Of a DNA stretch of 64,000 bases, positions 24,605 to 37,386 are shown in pieces. The notes under the pieces are model-generated. The model was given only the letters and a program-made list of their open reading frames with translations. It ran no database searches and was not told the DNA's origin. The first letter of the stretch is position 1. Every line of letters begins with the position of its first letter. The stretch is taken from the NCBI GenBank assembly GCA_030429235.1, contig JAUIDB010000024.1, forward strand, positions 1 through 64,000. Reading direction: 5' to 3'. The position numbers were made by a program, and so were the translations under genes. The stretch comes from Thermoanaerobaculia bacterium. Its GTDB lineage: Bacteria > Acidobacteriota > Thermoanaerobaculia > Multivoradales > JAIOJS01.

Positions 24605-26410
24605 GTGATTCGATTCTCGATTGTCCTGCTCGGCTCGCTCCTGCTGTCGAGTTCCCTCCTGGCCCAGGTAGGCCAGACGACCTACCAGGACGAGCTCCTG
24701 GTCACCGCGACCCTGGCCGCCACCGAGGAGTCCGAACAGCCGGTCACCGTCCACCGGATCGACCGCCAGCAGATCGACGAACGGCTCGTCGACTCGGTCG
24801 AAGACCTGCTGCTCGAACTGCCTGGCGTCCACACCGTCACCCTCGGCTCGCCCGGTCAGCAGACCTCCCTCTTCGTCCGCGGAGCCGAGTCCGACCAGGC
24901 CCTGGTCCTGTGGAACGGCATCCCACTCAACGACCCCTACTTCGGTGGTTTCAACTGGGCCTACCTGCCCACCGAGGGAGTCGATCGGGTCGAGGTCGTG
25001 AGTGGTCCGGTCAGTGCCCTCTACGGCAGTGCCGCCGTGGGCGGCGTCGTCCAGCTGATCACCGGCGACGCGCCGCACGCACGCCTCGACCTCGAGGCCG
25101 GCGAGAACGCCCACCGACGCGTGGCCACCAGCGTCAGCGACCGGTTCACTGACTGGAGCTTCGACCTGCACGGCCATTGGCGCGAAGGCGATGGCCACCA
25201 CCCGAACGACTTCTACGACAGCACCGAGGTCGCCGGGCTGGTTCGTTACCATCCCTCCGAGCAGACCTGGCTCGGGGCCCGCGTACGCCACAATGATTCG
25301 CAGACCGGGATTCCCTTCGACGGAGCCCGGGCGAGTCTCGAACGACAGATCGACTGGCAGGAGACCCAGGTCGCCGTGCCGTTCGAGGCGACCTTCGAGC
25401 AGTGGGACGTCACCGGCTATCTGGGCCAGATCGACTACGACTACCTGTTCACGGACCCCCAGGACCCGTTCGGATTCACCGAGGGTCGCACCGAGTCCGT
25501 CTCGCGACGCGTCCGGAGCGTGGTCACGGTGCGTCCCAACGACGACTTCTGGATCGGAGTCGGGGCCGATCACGAAGAGCTCGAGGTCGACGACCGTTCG
25601 AGCTACGGTTCGAACCTCGACGGTGCCGAGCAGGAGACCACCGGCCTCTTCTCGCAGGCCCACTACTCCACCGACCGAGCCAGCTTCGACCTCGGCCTAC
25701 GCTACGACGACAACGACGTCTACGGCAGCGAGACCAGTCCTCGCGTCGGCGCCACGTTCCTCATCCACCCCGAGCTGAGGCTGCGCGCCTCCTACAGTGA
25801 GGGCTTTCGAGCCCCGTCGCTCGGCGAACTCTACTTCCCGTTCTCGGGGAACCCCGAACTCGACCCGGAGCGTAGTGAAGGGTGGGAGGCAGCGGTTCAC
25901 TGGCAACGCGACCGCTGGAGCCTCGATCTGGTCACCTTCGAAACCCGTTTCTCGAATCTGATCAGCTACGACTTCGCGGCGGGAGGGAACATCAATCTCG
26001 GACGGGCCCGGAGCCGCGGTACCGAGCTGCAGGTCGGCTACCGCTCTTCGGCCTTGGAGCTCCGAGCGCAGTGGAGCCTGCTCGACGCCGAGAGCCTGGA
26101 GACCGGTGAGCCCCTGAGGCGTCGACCAGACGACAGCGGTAGCCTGGCGTTGACCCTACGTCCGGGACGCTGGACCATCAACCTGCGTTCGATCTACGTT
26201 GGCCCACGTGCCGACGTCGACGCGGTGACGTTTGCCGACGCCACCAACCCGTCCCACCTGCGGCACGACCTGGCACTGCGCTGGCAGCTGAGCGATCGTC
26301 TGACCCCGTACCTGAAGGTCGTCAACGCCGCCGACGAGGAGTACCAGGAAGCGCTCGGCTTCCCGGCGCCCGGTCGGACGCTCACCGCCGGGATCACGTT
26401 CTCACGGTGA
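24605..26410 (+). CDS. btuB: TonB-dependent vitamin B12 receptor
   Basis: A 601-residue outer-membrane receptor bringing cobalamins to the periplasm. The signal peptide (IVLLGSLLLSSSLLA-Q) is followed by the TonB box DELLVTAT, the plug (SLFVRGAESDQALVLWNG, VSGPVSALYGSAAVGGVV) and a barrel ending GITFSR. The size matches E. coli BtuB. The start is GTG 24605, nine bases after GGAG; the frame is open through the riboswitch but that region is RNA. The B12 riboswitch upstream and the co-translated btuF-D-C genes fix the substrate class. The stop overlaps btuF by four bases. Confidence 0.93.
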   Translation: MIRFSIVLLGSLLLSSSLLAQVGQTTYQDELLVTATLAATEESEQPVTVHRIDRQQIDERLVDSVEDLLLELPGVHTVTLGSPGQQTSLFVRGAESDQALVLWNGIPLNDPYFGGFNWAYLPTEGVDRVEVVSGPVSALYGSAAVGGVVQLITGDAPHARLDLEAGENAHRRVATSVSDRFTDWSFDLHGHWREGDGHHPNDFYDSTEVAGLVRYHPSEQTWLGARVRHNDSQTGIPFDGARASLERQIDWQETQVAVPFEATFEQWDVTGYLGQIDYDYLFTDPQDPFGFTEGRTESVSRRVRSVVTVRPNDDFWIGVGADHEELEVDDRSSYGSNLDGAEQETTGLFSQAHYSTDRASFDLGLRYDDNDVYGSETSPRVGATFLIHPELRLRASYSEGFRAPSLGELYFPFSGNPELDPERSEGWEAAVHWQRDRWSLDLVTFETRFSNLISYDFAAGGNINLGRARSRGTELQVGYRSSALELRAQWSLLDAESLETGEPLRRRPDDSGSLALTLRPGRWTINLRSIYVGPRADVDAVTFADATNPSHLRHDLALRWQLSDRLTPYLKVVNAADEEYQEALGFPAPGRTLTAGITFSR

Positions 26411-27330
26411 GCCACCCCCAACCCACGCCCCACACTGGCCGTCGAAGCCAGTCCAGTCGACGCCAGTCCGGTCGCATCTGGACCCTCCTCCTGCTGGCGT
26501 CCTGTCTGCTGGTCCCCGGTCCCGGGCGAGCGGCGGAAGCGGAACCCCAGCGCATCGTGGCCCTGGCCCCGAACGTGGTGGAGCTGCTGTTCGAACTGGG
26601 GCTGGGCGATCGGGTGCGCGGCGTGGGTGACTACTGTCACTGGCCCCCCGAGCTCGAGGCCCTGCCTCGCCTCGGGGGGCTGGTCGACCCCCATCTCGAG
26701 CGGATCCTCGGCCTCGGCCCCGACCTGGTGGTCGCGCTCGAGAGCGAGGAACGGCTGGCCACTGGGATGGAACAGCTCGGCGTTCCCGTACTCCGCCTCC
26801 ACATCGAGACGGCGGCTGAAGTCGCCGAGGCGGCCCGCAAGATCGGAGAGGCCACCGGGCGCAACGAGGTCGCGGAGGCGTTTGCCCACGGCTTTCTCGC
26901 CCACCTCGGGTCCCGTCGGGTAGTGGGGGAACCCTCCGTAGCGGTCGTCTTCGGCCGGGAAGCGGGAACGCTCGGCCAGCTGATGACGACGGGAGAGGAT
27001 ACCTACGTCACCGAACTCCTCACCCACCTGGGAGCTCGCAACCTCTTCACGGACGCGATCGGACGCTATCCCCGGATCGGCCTGGAGGAGATCCTGCGCC
27101 GAGATCCCGATTGGATCGTCGAACTGCAGTGGGAAGAGCGCGACGCCCGCGGACGCGACCTCCTGCTCGACGACTGGCGCCGCTTCTCCACCCTCCGCGC
27201 CGTACAGGAAGGACGCATCGGGGTGTTGGATGGCGGGTACACCGTGATCCCGGGACCCCGACTGCGCCAGCTCTACGACGCCCTGGCCGATCTGCTCGGC
27301 GCCGAACCGGTCCCCCCGCCGCCACCATGA
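26407..27330 (+). CDS. btuF: Periplasmic cobalamin-binding protein
   Basis: 307 residues. A long basic N-terminus (residues 1-25) precedes a signal-peptide core, WTLLLLASCLLVPGP, so this is probably the periplasmic vitamin B12 binding protein. A Cys at about 33 is not in a good lipobox. The mature protein has the two-lobed, helical-backbone pattern of BtuF: RIVALAPNVVELLFELGLGDRVRGVGDY, PRLGGLVDPHLERILGL, PDLVVAL and later RYPRIGLEEILRRDPDWIVEL. The start is GTG 26407, overlapping the btuB stop (GTGA). Riboswitch control of the operon supports B12 rather than heme or siderophore. Confidence 0.9.
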   Translation: MSHPQPTPHTGRRSQSSRRQSGRIWTLLLLASCLLVPGPGRAAEAEPQRIVALAPNVVELLFELGLGDRVRGVGDYCHWPPELEALPRLGGLVDPHLERILGLGPDLVVALESEERLATGMEQLGVPVLRLHIETAAEVAEAARKIGEATGRNEVAEAFAHGFLAHLGSRRVVGEPSVAVVFGREAGTLGQLMTTGEDTYVTELLTHLGARNLFTDAIGRYPRIGLEEILRRDPDWIVELQWEERDARGRDLLLDDWRRFSTLRAVQEGRIGVLDGGYTVIPGPRLRQLYDALADLLGAEPVPPPPP

Positions 27331-28136
27331 GCCAACCTTCCGCCGCACTTCCACTGGTGGCCGATGGTCTCGGCTGGAACCCAGGTGGAACCCGCGTTCT
27401 GGGCCCGCTCGACCTCACGGTGCAACGGGGTGAACTCCTGGTCATCGTGGGCCCCAACGGCGCCGGCAAGACCTCGCTGCTTCGGCTGCTCGGGGGACTG
27501 CTCGAGCCCGATACCGGCACGCTCCGTTGGGGAAAACTACGGGGCGCCGGGGCCGAACGGCGCCGGAATCGTGCTCGCCAACTGGTCTACCTACCCCAGC
27601 TGAGCCCGCTCTCGATCCCGCTGACGGTCCGCGAATTCGTGCGGCTCGGTCGCTACCCACACCGCGACCGCTGGACACTCTCCGCCACGGCCCAGGACCA
27701 CGAGATCACCGAGTCGGCGCTGGCGCGGCTCGAACTCTTGGAGATGGCCGACCGCTCGATGGTCTCACTCTCCGGCGGCGAGCGGCAGCGCGTGTCGTTG
27801 GCGGCGGCTCTGGCCCAGGGCGGAGCCGTCTGGCTGCTCGACGAACCGACGACCTACCTCGATCCGCGCCATCAGGTCGAGATCGCCTCGATTCTCCAGG
27901 CCGTGCACCGCGACGGCCACACCCTGGTGGTGACGACCCACGACCTGAATCTCGCGGCGCAGCTCGCCACTCGAGTGGTGGCCCTCGAGGAGGGTCGGAT
28001 TCTGGCCCAGGGCGCTCCTCGCGAACTCCTGACTGAGGAGCAACTCGAGACCCTGTTCGGGGTGGCCTTCACGGTCGAATCCTCTCCGCAGGGACTCCGG
28101 ATCTGGCCGCGCGCCGCCGAGGGGGCACGATCGTGA
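27327..28136 (+). CDS. btuD: Cobalamin ABC transporter ATP-binding protein
   Basis: 269 residues. The ABC ATPase signatures are in order: Walker [10 protein letters not shown] (about 37-45), Q-loop YLPQLSP, signature LSGGERQRV, Walker B VWLLDEPTTYLD and switch H TTHDLN. It belongs to the FecE/BtuD/HmuV group of metal-chelate importers. ATG 27327 overlaps the btuF stop in ATGA; the open frame upstream is within btuF and not coding. It powers BtuC. Confidence 0.93.
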   Translation: MSQPSAALPLVADGLGWNPGGTRVLGPLDLTVQRGELLVIVGPNGAGKTSLLRLLGGLLEPDTGTLRWGKLRGAGAERRRNRARQLVYLPQLSPLSIPLTVREFVRLGRYPHRDRWTLSATAQDHEITESALARLELLEMADRSMVSLSGGERQRVSLAAALAQGGAVWLLDEPTTYLDPRHQVEIASILQAVHRDGHTLVVTTHDLNLAAQLATRVVALEEGRILAQGAPRELLTEEQLETLFGVAFTVESSPQGLRIWPRAAEGARS

Positions 28137-29113
28137 ACCGGCTATGGCTCCTCGTCCTGTTGGTGCTGGTGACGCTGGTCGTCGCCCCCCTGCTGGGGAG
28201 CCAACCTCTCGATCTGAGAGAGGCGTTGGCCGGCGATCCCCTGGCCTCCACCATCCTCTGGCAGCTGCGCCTGCCCCGGGTCCTGCTCGGACTGCTCGCC
28301 GGCAGCCTGCTCGCCCTCTCGGGCCTCGCCTTCCAGACGCTCTTCCGCAACGACCTGGCCGAGCCCTACACGCTAGGCGTCGCCAGCGGGGCGGCTCTCG
28401 GCACCGCCCTCGTCTTCGTCCTCGGCCAGTCTCTTGACCCCGGTCTGCCCTGGCTCGGACTGGCTGGGTTCGTCGGCGCTACGGTGGCCACGGCGATCGT
28501 GCTGGCCCTCGGTTCGGATCGGCACTCCCCGACTGGGCGGCCGGGCGGCAGTGGCAGCTTGCTGTTGGCCGGCGTCGCCGTCGCCCTGACCTGCCAGGCC
28601 CTGATCCTCTGTCTGCAGTACCTCTCCGATGCCACCCAGACGCTGCGTATGGTCCGTTGGATGATGGGAGGCATGGGCGTCGTCGGCTACGGTGAAGTCC
28701 TCTGGCTCCTGCCCTGGGTGGTGCTGCTCGCCGTCGCGATGGTGCTCCATCGGCCCGAGCTCGACCTCCTGCTCGCGGGCGAGGAGATCGCGGCTGCTCG
28801 CGGCGCCGACGTCACTCGGCTGCGACTCTGGCTGCTCGGCACGTCGTCCCTGGCCGTGGGAGCGCTGGTGGCCGTGGCTGGCCCCATCGGTTTCGTCGGC
28901 CTGGTCGTCCCCCATCTGGCCCGCCGCTTCGTGGGACCGAGCCACCGGCGACTGATCCCGGCTAGCGCCCTCCTCGGAGCCGCCTTCCTCACCCTGTGCG
29001 ACCTGGGGGCCCGCATCGTCATCGCCCCCACCGAGTTGCCGGTCGGTATCGTGACCGCCCTGCTGGGAGGACCCTTCTTCCTCTGGGTCCTGCGCCGCCA
29101 ACGGCGCGGTTAG
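28133..29113 (+). CDS. btuC: Cobalamin ABC transporter permease
   Basis: 326 residues with about nine to ten membrane helices, of the FecCD/BtuC family: LRLPRVLLGLLAGSLLALSG near the N-terminus, TLGVASGAALG, and the C-terminal GPIGFVGLVVPHLAR followed by LPVGIVTALLGGPFFLWVL. The start is GTG 28133, overlapping the btuD stop (GTGA). Last gene of the riboswitch-controlled operon. The gene for the next enzyme begins ten bases later but has its own start signal. Confidence 0.93.
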   Translation: MNRLWLLVLLVLVTLVVAPLLGSQPLDLREALAGDPLASTILWQLRLPRVLLGLLAGSLLALSGLAFQTLFRNDLAEPYTLGVASGAALGTALVFVLGQSLDPGLPWLGLAGFVGATVATAIVLALGSDRHSPTGRPGGSGSLLLAGVAVALTCQALILCLQYLSDATQTLRMVRWMMGGMGVVGYGEVLWLLPWVVLLAVAMVLHRPELDLLLAGEEIAAARGADVTRLRLWLLGTSSLAVGALVAVAGPIGFVGLVVPHLARRFVGPSHRRLIPASALLGAAFLTLCDLGARIVIAPTELPVGIVTALLGGPFFLWVLRRQRRG

Positions 29114-29116
29114 AAT
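29111..29116 (+). promoter_or_regulatory. Leaderless-type -10 element (TAGAAT) before the FAH-family gene
   Basis: TAGAAT overlaps the btuC stop codon (TAG) and ends seven bases before ATG 29124. It matches the -10 consensus at five of six positions. No Shine-Dalgarno is present and the -35 region is weak. It would give the downstream gene a transcript separate from the B12 operon. Confidence 0.5.
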
Positions 29117-29123
29117 CGGCGCC

Positions 29124-29894
29124 ATGTTGCTCTACCGCCTCGCCACCGACGGTGGCTACGCCGTCGTCAGCGACGACCAGCCGGCTCGTCGCCTGCAGTC
29201 GAATCCGTGGGCCACGTCCCTCGACCGCTGGAGCCTGGGGGAGCCGGTCGAGATCGACCACCTGCTGCCGCCCGTCGAGCCGAGCAAGATCGTCGGGATC
29301 GGCCGCAATTACGTCGCCCACGCCGAGGAACTGGGCAACGAAATGCCGAAGGAGCCCCTCATCTTCCTCAAGGCACCCTCTTCCCTTCTCGCCCCCGGAG
29401 CTCCGATCCTGCTGCCTCCCGAATCGCACCGCGTCGAACTCGAAGGGGAGATCGCACTGGTGATCGGCGCGCGCCTCCACCGAGCCGGCCGAGACGAGTG
29501 TCGAGCGGCGATTCTGGGTGTGACCGCCGCCAACGACGTCACCGCGCGCGACCTGCAGCGCTCCGACAAGACCTTCGCCCGCGGCAAGTCCTTCGATACC
29601 TTCTGCCCGGTCGGTCCCGCTCTCCGCCTCGGCTCCGACCTGGACGACCTCAGCGTCGAGACCCGCCTCGACGGACAGGTCGTCCAGCGGGGGCAGGTGC
29701 GCGAGATGGCCTGGAAACCCCTCGATCTGGTGGAGTACGTCTGCCGCCACATGACCCTCGAACCGGGTGACCTCCTGCTCACGGGAACCCCGGCCGGAGT
29801 GACCCCGTTGCGGCCCGGTCAAACGGTGTCGGTCGAGATTGCTGGGGTCGGAACGCTCACCAACCCGATCGCGGCCTGGGAAGATCCCACATGA
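29124..29894 (+). CDS. Fumarylacetoacetate hydrolase family protein
   Basis: 256 residues with a short N-terminal domain and the FAH catalytic fold (about 55-255). Visible landmarks: KIVGIGRNYVAHAEELGN, FLKAPSSL, the metal ligands in VELEGEIALVIG and NDVTARDLQ, the lysine in KSFDTFCPVGP, and TGTPAGVTPL. Such enzymes hydrolyse C-C bonds in 2-oxo acids (acylpyruvases, oxaloacetate decarboxylases, HpcE-type isomerases). The exact substrate is unknown. The stop overlaps the next small gene by four bases. Confidence 0.92.
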   Translation: MLLYRLATDGGYAVVSDDQPARRLQSNPWATSLDRWSLGEPVEIDHLLPPVEPSKIVGIGRNYVAHAEELGNEMPKEPLIFLKAPSSLLAPGAPILLPPESHRVELEGEIALVIGARLHRAGRDECRAAILGVTAANDVTARDLQRSDKTFARGKSFDTFCPVGPALRLGSDLDDLSVETRLDGQVVQRGQVREMAWKPLDLVEYVCRHMTLEPGDLLLTGTPAGVTPLRPGQTVSVEIAGVGTLTNPIAAWEDPT

Positions 29895-30091
29895 CGCTGC
29901 CGCGGACCGCCGTCCTCACCGGAGTGTCCTTTGCCGGTGGCGTGCTCTACGCCGTCTTCGCTCGTGGCTACCCGCTGCTGCTCGGCCTCTTCCTCGGCGC
30001 CGCGATCGCGGCGATGGTCTTTTCGATCGTGCGGACGTCCGATCGTCTACGGTCGATGGCCCGTCGGCGGCCCGACGACGGTTCCGACTGA
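29891..30091 (+). CDS. Small two-helix membrane protein, unknown
   Basis: 66 residues with two hydrophobic helices (about 7-25 and 29-46) and a basic C-terminal tail (RLRSMARRRPDD), a typical inside-positive topology. ATG 29891 overlaps the FAH gene stop in ATGA, which favours a real, coupled gene. No family recognised. Its stop lies four bases from the convergent SGNH gene stop. Confidence 0.6.
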   Translation: MTLPRTAVLTGVSFAGGVLYAVFARGYPLLLGLFLGAAIAAMVFSIVRTSDRLRSMARRRPDDGSD

Positions 30092-30095
30092 AACC

Positions 30096-31691
30096 TCAGA
30101 ACTCGCCGTAGCGGAACCACTTGTCGTAGAACCCGCGCCGACTGGCCTCGAGGCGCTGGATCTCCCCCGTCGCCATCGGTTCGCCGAGCAGATCGCGCCG
30201 TTCGGCGGCCAGCACCTGGGGCAGAATCTCCAACGCTTCACGGACAACAGGAGGCACTTCCTCGGGCACCGCCGTACCCGGTCGTCCGCCCGAGCGCCGG
30301 ACGAGGGCGTTCACTTGCCGCGCCCAGCCGACGGCCGCCTGGTATTGGTGATTGATCAGGGCCATGCCGAGACTCTTCATGTGCAGATGGAAGTCGTCGG
30401 CCTCCCGGTAGTCCTCCGAGAGAGGAGGCAGGGTCCAGTCGGCGTCGAGGCGCGGGAGGGCGGCGAGTTCCTTCCCCAGGCGGTCGGCGATCTCTCGGTT
30501 TCCGGCCACGGTCGGGTGCACATAGTCGAGGAACAGGTCGAAGCCGGGCGCCACCCGGGCTGCGACGCCGTCGAGATCCCGCTCGAGGTCGACGAGCCGC
30601 GTCGTCCCTCCCCGGCCCGCGAGTTCTCGGACCGTGGTTTGGAAGGGTCCGATGGCCCGAAACGGGTTGCGGTCCTCGTCTCGCGCTCGGCGGTAGGCAT
30701 CGCGAGCCACCTCGGAGCGCCCCGTCCCCTCCTCCGCTCGAGCAAGCCAGAACCAGGTCTCGGCGTGGGCCGGGGCCAGCTCGCTCGCCCGCCGAAGGCT
30801 GGCGGCAGCCTCCGCGAACTCACCCCGCAGCAAGGCGGCCCGTCCCCCTCGATGGGACGCTTCCCAGGAACCGTGAACCGAGGGAGCCGGCGACCTGCTG
30901 ACGGTCGGTAGCCAGTCGCGCAGGTTGCTGGGAACGGTGGTCAGAAGCAGAGGTACGTCACGCTCTGCCGCGGCCCTGGCCATCGCCCGGAGGCTCGCAG
31001 CGTAGTGCTCCTGCACCGCGCGGTATTGCTTCGGGTCGTCGCGGAGTTCGGTGGCTTGCCGCTGCACTCTCGCCCACATCGAGGCGGCGAGCTCGTTCAG
31101 TTCCTCTCCCGAGAGTTCGGCGCGACCACCCAGGAGGCTGCGGCTCCGCCGCACCAGCTGAGTACGTCCCAGCCATCCCCCCAGAATCGAGAGGCCACCG
31201 TACCGACGGTGCTCGAGGAACTCGTTGTTGCCGCAGTAGAGCACGATGGCATCGGGCGACAGCTCCAGGACCTCGTCGAAGACCGTCCGCACCCGATAGC
31301 TCGGGAAGCCGTGAGCCGCCGCGTTGATGACCTCGATCGACCGCCCGGACCGACTCGCCAACCCGCGTTCGAGATAGCTGGAGAAGGTCTCTTCGGGCGG
31401 ATGGGGCCAGCCCGCGGCCGCCGATGCCCCCAGTACGAAGATGCGGAACGATCCGGCCGGCTTCTCGACGGCGAACCGAACCCCCCGCTCCGGGTAGGCG
31501 TAGGGATGGCTGATGCGGTAGTAGTCACCGTCGCTTTCCGCCTCGCGGCTGAAGAGCGTGAACTCCGCCACCCCGACTCCCCGGAAGGCTTCGTCGGAGG
31601 TGGGCAAGAGCCAGAATAGCCCCTCCAGACAGAGTACCAACAGGCAGCCCAGACCGAAGGCGAGGAGGCGAAAGAGGGCGGGGCGCTTCAA
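30096..31691 (-). CDS. Membrane-anchored SGNH/GDSL-type hydrolase with inserted TPR segment
   Basis: 531 residues. An N-terminal helix (LFRLLAFGLGCLLVLCLEGLF) anchors or exports it. SGNH blocks: block I FVLGASAAAGWP (catalytic Ser), block II HGFPSYR, block III YCGNNEF, block V DYVHPTVAGN (Asp and His). Between blocks III and V lie about 100 residues of TPR-like helices (RGEFAEAAASLRRASELAP, AETWFWLARAEEGTG). The likely activity is esterase or acyl/acetyl transfer on envelope glycans. I chose TTG 31691 because GGAGG lies five bases upstream; GTG 31733 would add 14 residues without a ribosome binding site. Confidence 0.82.
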   Translation of the reverse strand: MKRPALFRLLAFGLGCLLVLCLEGLFWLLPTSDEAFRGVGVAEFTLFSREAESDGDYYRISHPYAYPERGVRFAVEKPAGSFRIFVLGASAAAGWPHPPEETFSSYLERGLASRSGRSIEVINAAAHGFPSYRVRTVFDEVLELSPDAIVLYCGNNEFLEHRRYGGLSILGGWLGRTQLVRRSRSLLGGRAELSGEELNELAASMWARVQRQATELRDDPKQYRAVQEHYAASLRAMARAAAERDVPLLLTTVPSNLRDWLPTVSRSPAPSVHGSWEASHRGGRAALLRGEFAEAAASLRRASELAPAHAETWFWLARAEEGTGRSEVARDAYRRARDEDRNPFRAIGPFQTTVRELAGRGGTTRLVDLERDLDGVAARVAPGFDLFLDYVHPTVAGNREIADRLGKELAALPRLDADWTLPPLSEDYREADDFHLHMKSLGMALINHQYQAAVGWARQVNALVRRSGGRPGTAVPEEVPPVVREALEILPQVLAAERRDLLGEPMATGEIQRLEASRRGFYDKWFRYGEF

Positions 31692-31772
31692 TACTGCCTC
31701 CGAGGACCGAGCGGCGCGGGGGCCGATCGCCACTGGCGCCGACCCTCGGGGTGACGACGGGCCCTCACCGGA

Positions 31773-32243
31773 TCAGTAGTACACCACGAGGCGGGTGCTC
31801 GGTCCCTCGGGGCTGAGCGTGAGAGCGACCACTCGAGTCCCTTGCCACAGCTCCTGGCGGCCCCCCTCGGTCGAGAGTCCCGCCGCGGGAAGCTCCCAGC
31901 CCGCGGCCCGCAGTTGGGCGGCATACTGGGTCGCGATCGTGGCCGGGGGTTTGGCCACCAGGAACTCCACCCAACGCTCTTCGCCTCCGAGATCGGTCAC
32001 GCTCGCCCCGGGCACGGTGGGCAGATCCGCGGGATACTCGCTCGGCAGCTGCCCCGACAGGTCGGCCGCGGCTATCCGCGCCTCCTTCGTATCGAGGGTC
32101 GGGTCCACCAGCGCATCGGGGGGCAGAGAGACATCCTCGGTTTCGAGCGGCGCGTCGCCCGTCGGTTCTGGGGTCGGGGCGCAGGCCGGAGCGAGGATTA
32201 GCAGGCTGAGGAGGCTCGCTCGGAGAGTGCTCCGCGCCCTCAT
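31773..32243 (-). CDS. Small lipoprotein of unknown function
   Basis: 156 residues. Signal peptide with lipobox LAPAC at Cys21, so it should be lipid-anchored. The Pro/Asp/Glu-rich linker (about 22-75) is followed by a compact domain with WVEFLVAKPPATIATQYAAQLRAAGWEL and LVVYY. The A-x-Y-x-x-x-L-x-x-x-G-W pattern resembles small periplasmic domains often found in lipoproteins, but no function is known. ATG 32243 overlaps the fluC stop by four bases. It is followed after 39 bases by the upstream region of the SGNH gene. Confidence 0.75.
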   Translation of the reverse strand: MRARSTLRASLLSLLILAPACAPTPEPTGDAPLETEDVSLPPDALVDPTLDTKEARIAAADLSGQLPSEYPADLPTVPGASVTDLGGEERWVEFLVAKPPATIATQYAAQLRAAGWELPAAGLSTEGGRQELWQGTRVVALTLSPEGPSTRLVVYY

Positions 32244-32635
32244 GTCGTGAGCCCCCGGGCCAGCAGGTCACCGCACCAGGCTCCCACCAGACCCAGCAGC
32301 GGACTCCCGCAGACGTTGGCCACGCCGAGCCCGTAGTAGCCGGCTCGTAGAAGTTCCAGGCTCTCGACCGCGAAGGTGGAGAAGGTCGTGTACCCGCCCA
32401 GGACCCCGACCAGGAGGAAGGTGCGCAGGGCCGGCGACGCGTCTCCCCGAGCCTGCAGGACTCCGGCCAGCAGGCCGAGCAGGAAACAACCGCTCAGGTT
32501 GACGGCCAGGGTCCCCAGGGGAAGCCGGCCGGCCAGCGAATCTGCCCAGGTCGAGCGGTAGACCCAGCCGGAGATCTGGAAGCGGAGCCAGGCTCCGATC
32601 GCACCCCCACCCGCCGCCGCCCAGCCCAGCGTCAT
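32240..32635 (-). CDS. fluC: Fluoride ion channel FluC/CrcB
   Basis: 131 residues, four membrane helices, the dual-topology dimeric Fluc family. Family landmarks: GAIGAWLRFQIS at the N-terminus, GTLAVNLSGCFLLGLL (conserved Asn), and GVLGGYTTFSTFAVES with the TTFSTF phenylalanine box. It exports fluoride and protects enzymes. The start (ATG 32635) overlaps the preceding 52-residue gene by four bases. No fluoride riboswitch is visible upstream. Confidence 0.95.
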   Translation of the reverse strand: MTLGWAAAGGGAIGAWLRFQISGWVYRSTWADSLAGRLPLGTLAVNLSGCFLLGLLAGVLQARGDASPALRTFLLVGVLGGYTTFSTFAVESLELLRAGYYGLGVANVCGSPLLGLVGAWCGDLLARGLTT

Positions 32636-32790
32636 GGGTCCTCCGGCGCGGGAGCCAACGCCTCTCGCCAGGGGAACGTCACGAGGGCAGCAACCAGGAG
32701 AAGATGAACCAGCCCACCCATCGCCCAACCCACGAACAGCAGGCCGAGCCAGGCTCCGAGGCAGGCGAACGAAAGAACCAGGCGCACCAT
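32632..32790 (-). CDS. 52-residue membrane protein, lmo0937/DUF5670-like
   Basis: 52 residues with two hydrophobic helices: VRLVLSFACLGAWLGLLFVG and GGLVHLLLVAALVTF. The G-x-x-x-GG-x-x-HLLLV pattern resembles the lmo0937 family of tiny membrane proteins. ATG 32790 is supported by the TATTCT seven bases upstream and by the four-base overlap of its stop with fluC. It would be the first gene of a three-gene unit with fluC and the lipoprotein. Function unknown. Confidence 0.65.
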   Translation of the reverse strand: MVRLVLSFACLGAWLGLLFVGWAMGGLVHLLLVAALVTFPWREALAPAPEDP

Positions 32791-32797
32791 TGGCGTG

Positions 32798-32803
32798 AGA
32801 ATA
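32798..32803 (-). promoter_or_regulatory. Leaderless-type extended -10 before the fluC unit
   Basis: The minus strand reads TGC-TATTCT, an extended -10 ending seven bases before ATG 32790. There is no Shine-Dalgarno between. The 190 bases between here and atpC hold no other recognised element. Confidence 0.45.
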
Positions 32804-32979
32804 GCAGGTCGGAGCCGCCGCCGGAGCTGTCCTAGGCCGCGCTGACCTTTGCACGGTCTTGGCAGACCATCTGCCGTAGATCCGGAGCAGCGATGCCGCC
32901 GCACGGCCGCTCACGCACGTCCGTAATCGGGCGCCGAAGGTATCGACGAGAGTACGGGGTGCGGGTTGACGCCCCGAAT

Positions 32980-35799
<2,820 letters not shown>

Positions 35800-35841
35800 G
35801 GTCTAGAGACTGAAACTGATGAGCGGGGTTCGGAGGGGCTT

Positions 35842-37374
<1,533 letters not shown>

Positions 37375-37386
37375 ATCTCGTCTCTC

